10,064 nt of DNA from Euperipatoides rowelli. Taxonomy: Eukaryota > Onychophora > Udeonychophora > Euonychophora > Peripatopsidae. The stretch is taken from the NCBI GenBank assembly GCA_003024985.2, contig PXIH01S0029398.1; one strand, given 5' to 3'. The notes under the pieces are model-generated. The model had not been told where the DNA came from, did not search any database, and was given only the letters and a program-made list of their open reading frames with translations. The position numbers and the translations under genes are program-made. Positions 8,132 through 10,064 of the stretch are shown piece by piece. The number at the start of each line of letters is the position of its first letter. Positions within the stretch are counted from its first letter, which is position 1.

Positions 8132-8182
8132 GGGGAGCTGGCTCCCATTAAAGCTACTTGATCGTTCCAAAAGCCACTCCCC
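8132..8182. repeat. Bulged-C hairpin, copy A
   Basis: GGGGAG (8132-8137) and TGGCT (8139-8143) pair with AGCCA (8172-8176) and CTCCCC (8177-8182), leaving C8138 bulged and a 28-base loop. Its arms resemble those of the next hairpin (8213-8253), including the bulged C and the shared right-arm text GTTCCAA(A/G)AGCCACT(C/T)CCC. Confidence 0.7.
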
Positions 8183-8212
8183 ATGGCAGCATAAAAATCG
8201 TACATATCATAA

Positions 8213-8253
8213 GGAAGCTGGCTCTTGTCCGGTTGGTTCCAAGAGCCACTTCC
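8213..8253. repeat. Bulged-C hairpin, copy B
   Basis: GGAAG (8213-8217) and TGGCTCTTG (8219-8227) pair with CAAGAGCCA (8240-8248) and CTTCC (8249-8253): 14 base pairs with a single bulged C at 8218 and a 12-base loop (TCCGGTTGGTTC). It starts 81 bases after copy A. This is the strongest of the small stems in the insertion. Confidence 0.8.
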
Positions 8254-8311
8254 CTAAGCCAAGACAACACAGCATTACAAAAACAAGCCTTTATGGCAAA
8301 TACAACTTGCA

Positions 8312-8446
8312 TAATTAATTAATTTGCATTAGCCGTGCATTCAGTAAAGTAGAATTGTTTATAATGCGATTACTAATTAAAGTAATCACGTCATAAACTA
8401 GAAATATTCTGAATGCACAAACTAATGCATACAAATAATAATTAAT
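8312..8446. repeat. Roughly 135-base imperfect foldback
   Basis: The centre is a perfect stem, GATTACT (8368-8374) and AGTAATC (8381-8387), around AATTAA. Further out, TTTGCATTAGCCGTGCATTC (from 8323) faces a right arm (about 8411-8436) whose reverse complement reads TTTGTATGCATTAG then TTTGTGCATTCAG. The arms diverge by small indels and substitutions, mainly in the part between the centre and this block. It occupies the end of the insertion nearest the resumed array. Confidence 0.75.
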
Positions 8447-8465
8447 ACTCCAAACAGCTCGTCAC

Positions 8466-8912
8466 AATATATAGCAGACACCAGACATCTTTTCTTTCAC
8501 TGAAACCTTGACAATATGTCTGCATTTTACATGAAATATTACCACAAAGGATCAGAACATTATCAATCTACATTATGATCTGTGCATCAAACAGTAATTG
8601 AATATATAGCAGACATGATCTTTTCTTTTACTCAAACATTAACATCTCAGCACTTTACATGAAATATCATAAAGCGTCAGCATATTATCAATCATCATTA
8701 TATGTGCATCAGAGAGTAATTGAATCTATAGCAGACATTTTTTCTTTCTCTCAAACATTGACAACATCTCTGCACTTTACATGAAATATTACCATAAAGC
8801 ATCAGCAAATTATCATCATTATGATCTGTGCATCAAAGAGTAATTGAATCTATGCCATATTTTCTTTCACTCAAAAATTGTCAACATCTCTGCATTTTAG
8901 GGATGAAATATT
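8466..8912. repeat. Tandem array of a roughly 125-base unit, part 2
   Basis: After the tail of the interrupted unit (8466-8489), copies lie at 8490-8620, 8621-8738 and 8739-8859, with a partial copy at 8860-8912 that fades out after GATGAAATATT. The anchor GTGCATCA recurs at 8582, 8704 and 8828, giving periods of 122 and 124. Units match those of part 1, so the two parts are one array split by the 7875-8465 block. The last copies are shortened at the CAGACATGATC junction. Confidence 0.93.
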
Positions 8913-10064
8913 GCTGTTCTGATCTAACATATTTTCCTTCTATGCATAATTTATTTATCCTAAAGATGTAGAGGAGATCTCAACACATCAATCCATTAAT
9001 AGTAAAACCATTACAGAAGCCACAGTATTGGTCAATGCTTTTGACTTTCTTAAATGTTTCTAGTTAACGTTTCACCACTTCCACTTTTCAGTAAATGCCA
9101 AGCTGTTATGGAGTGTCTTTCAAATTACATTTCTTGATTTTGTCAGCTTGAAAAGGGTTAATAAAGAATATGATACATCAGCTGACATATTGATCATTGC
9201 ATGATGGTGTAAATAAACATATGCAAGACGTACTGAAATCATTTAACAATTTTCATCTTTAATAACAATTTATATATTCTATTTTAGATTTCAATAAATA
9301 AAATCGCTCAAAATAGGATTGTACTATTTAAACAACAAATCTATTTTACTAAATAGTCATTTAAATTATAAAAATCCAGCTCTCTCCTGTATATACACTT
9401 TACTCACTAATGCTACTCTTTCACAATATATTTATTACGACACATAGAGTACCGTATGTTTCCTACCAAATTTCGTCTAAATAGATTAATCTGTTTCAAA
9501 TTAAAAATTGATGTCATTATCCTTACTCACCCCCATACATACAGTATCTTTAGAATAAAATAAAACTATATTACTTATTCCATTAATAATAGAAGTACAT
9601 TTTCTCTTGTTCTAATACTTATTTTTCAATAAAATAAAGCTTCTATTATTGTTATGCAGATGTTTGTGTTGTATAAACCATTTTTTAATAAGAAATACAC
9701 ATTCTTTTCAGCATATCCTAGACTAATAAGTGTGTATGATAATTATATTTTAACTTGCCATTAATAAAAATGGAGCATTAAAATAAAAAAAACACACCTT
9801 CAAATTTGAAAAAATGAAAAATTAATAACCTAGGTCTAGGTGAAAAATTAAATAAGCCTAGAACACTAGGTTAAACAAGTCAAAATAAATAATACTAACA
9901 GCAGCAACAATGTTGACAATAACAACAAAATATTTATAATTATCTAATATACTGTATAAATCAGAAAGTTTATTTGTGACAAGTTTGTTAGTTTGTGATC
10001 ATTTTGAATAAGCAATTTAGCACACTTCACAAAATAGCACAAACTTGAAATTTGGAATGTGGGT
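8913..10064 (-). other. Far upstream intron (or upstream sequence) without a recognisable exon
   Basis: AT-rich sequence. Short minus-strand frames bounded by AG and GT occur near 9067-9117, but none continues the ASK reading frame or resembles the family. Structures seen are the perfect palindrome TTCAAATTTGAA at 9799-9810 and the hairpin at 9826-9873. Whether this is still intron depends on exons outside the window. Confidence 0.55.
9826..9873. repeat. CCTAG-rich two-step hairpin
   Basis: TAACCTAG (9826-9833) pairs with CTAGGTTA (9866-9873), and inside it TCTAGG (9835-9840) pairs with CCTAGA (9857-9862). They are separated by a 1-base and a 3-base internal loop, with a 16-base loop at the tip. 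That makes 14 paired bases, with an unusual density of CTAG for this AT-rich DNA. Confidence 0.65.

Larger units (their letters stand above)
7875..8465. mobile_element. 591-base insertion interrupting the tandem array, class unknown
   Basis: The array stops at GAATAT (7869-7874) and resumes at AATATATAGCAGAC (8466 on). AATAT is present on both sides (7870-7874 and 8466-8470). Deleting 7875-8465 plus one AATAT recreates GAATATATAGCAGAC, the exact text of copies 1 and 6, so this is best read as an insertion with a 5-base target duplication. Its ends (TATAAAGATAAG and CTCGTCAC) are not inverted repeats of each other, and I see no poly-A tail next to the duplication. Inside are five hairpins: 8049-8070, 8072-8098, 8132-8182, 8213-8253 and the large foldback 8312-8446. 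The middle (8131-8260) is much richer in G+C than its surroundings. The open frame at 8127-8318 follows the hairpins and has no recognisable protein features. Confidence 0.65.

Noticed and set aside
8213-8257. Helitron 3' end (hairpin followed by CTAA)
   Set aside because: The tetramer follows the hairpin with no usual short spacer, no 5' TC end is placed, and the insertion boundary with AATAT duplication lies 200 bases further on. Helitrons do not make target duplications.
8127-8318. 63-codon plus-strand frame in the insertion
   Set aside because: It is explained by the two G+C-rich hairpins, which lack stop codons by composition. It has no recognisable protein features and ends in the foldback.
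7251-8912. CRISPR array
   Set aside because: The repeats are about 125 bases, diverged and directly abutting without spacers, and the DNA is animal. This is an ordinary tandem repeat.
9067-9117. Candidate extra minus-strand exon
   Set aside because: AG and GT bounds exist, but two of the three frames hit stops and the open one (HSITAWHLLKSGSGET) does not resemble the ASK N-terminal regions.
1-10064. tRNA or rRNA genes
   Set aside because: No stretch shows a cloverleaf with a GGTTCRANNCC box, nor rRNA-like conserved blocks, on either strand by eye.

Overview
The window is AT-rich animal genomic DNA, not microbial. It has no long open reading frame, no operon and no ribosome binding sites. 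It carries six short exons on the minus strand, each bounded by GT/AG splice signals and separated by introns of 352 to 1686 bases. Read in order from high to low coordinates, the exons join in one frame into about 186 codons (560 bases). I recognise the product as the central regulatory region of an ASK1-type MAP kinase kinase kinase (the MAP3K5/MAP3K15 family, insect Ask1). The conserved blocks include [46 protein letters not shown] and [18 protein letters not shown]. The N-terminal exons (above 10064) and the C-terminal exons with the kinase domain (below 1) lie outside the window. The low GC, the intron sizes and the form of the protein suggest an invertebrate, but I cannot name the species.

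Layout: 1-1009 is part of an intron. It holds an old transposon fragment ending in a CAGGGGCG-type terminus (about 130-287) and one undetermined base (74). From 1010 to 6247 are the six exons (1010-1122, 1475-1596, 3283-3331, 3762-3868, 4939-5031, 6172-6247) and five introns. Several introns carry hairpins, the best being a 24+24-base foldback at 1856-1911. From 6248 to 10064 is at least 3.8 kb of intron (or sequence upstream of the visible exons) with no recognisable exon.

The most unusual part is inside that last segment. A tandem array of a roughly 125-base unit (about 8.5 clear copies, 7251-7874 and 8466-8912, with a possible degenerate copy before it) is split by a 591-base block (7875-8465). 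The block is flanked by a 5-base direct repeat, AATAT. Removing the block and one copy of AATAT restores an intact repeat unit, so it looks like a true insertion. The block has no obvious terminal inverted repeats or coding capacity. It contains five hairpins, two of which are diverged duplicates of one another that keep the same bulged C, plus a roughly 135-base imperfect foldback. I do not recognise it as a known element class.

Functional context from family knowledge: ASK-family kinases integrate oxidative and other stress signals and activate the JNK and p38 pathways. The central regulatory region encoded here is a helical, TPR-like segment between the thioredoxin-binding and kinase domains. 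Nothing else in the window appears to encode protein.
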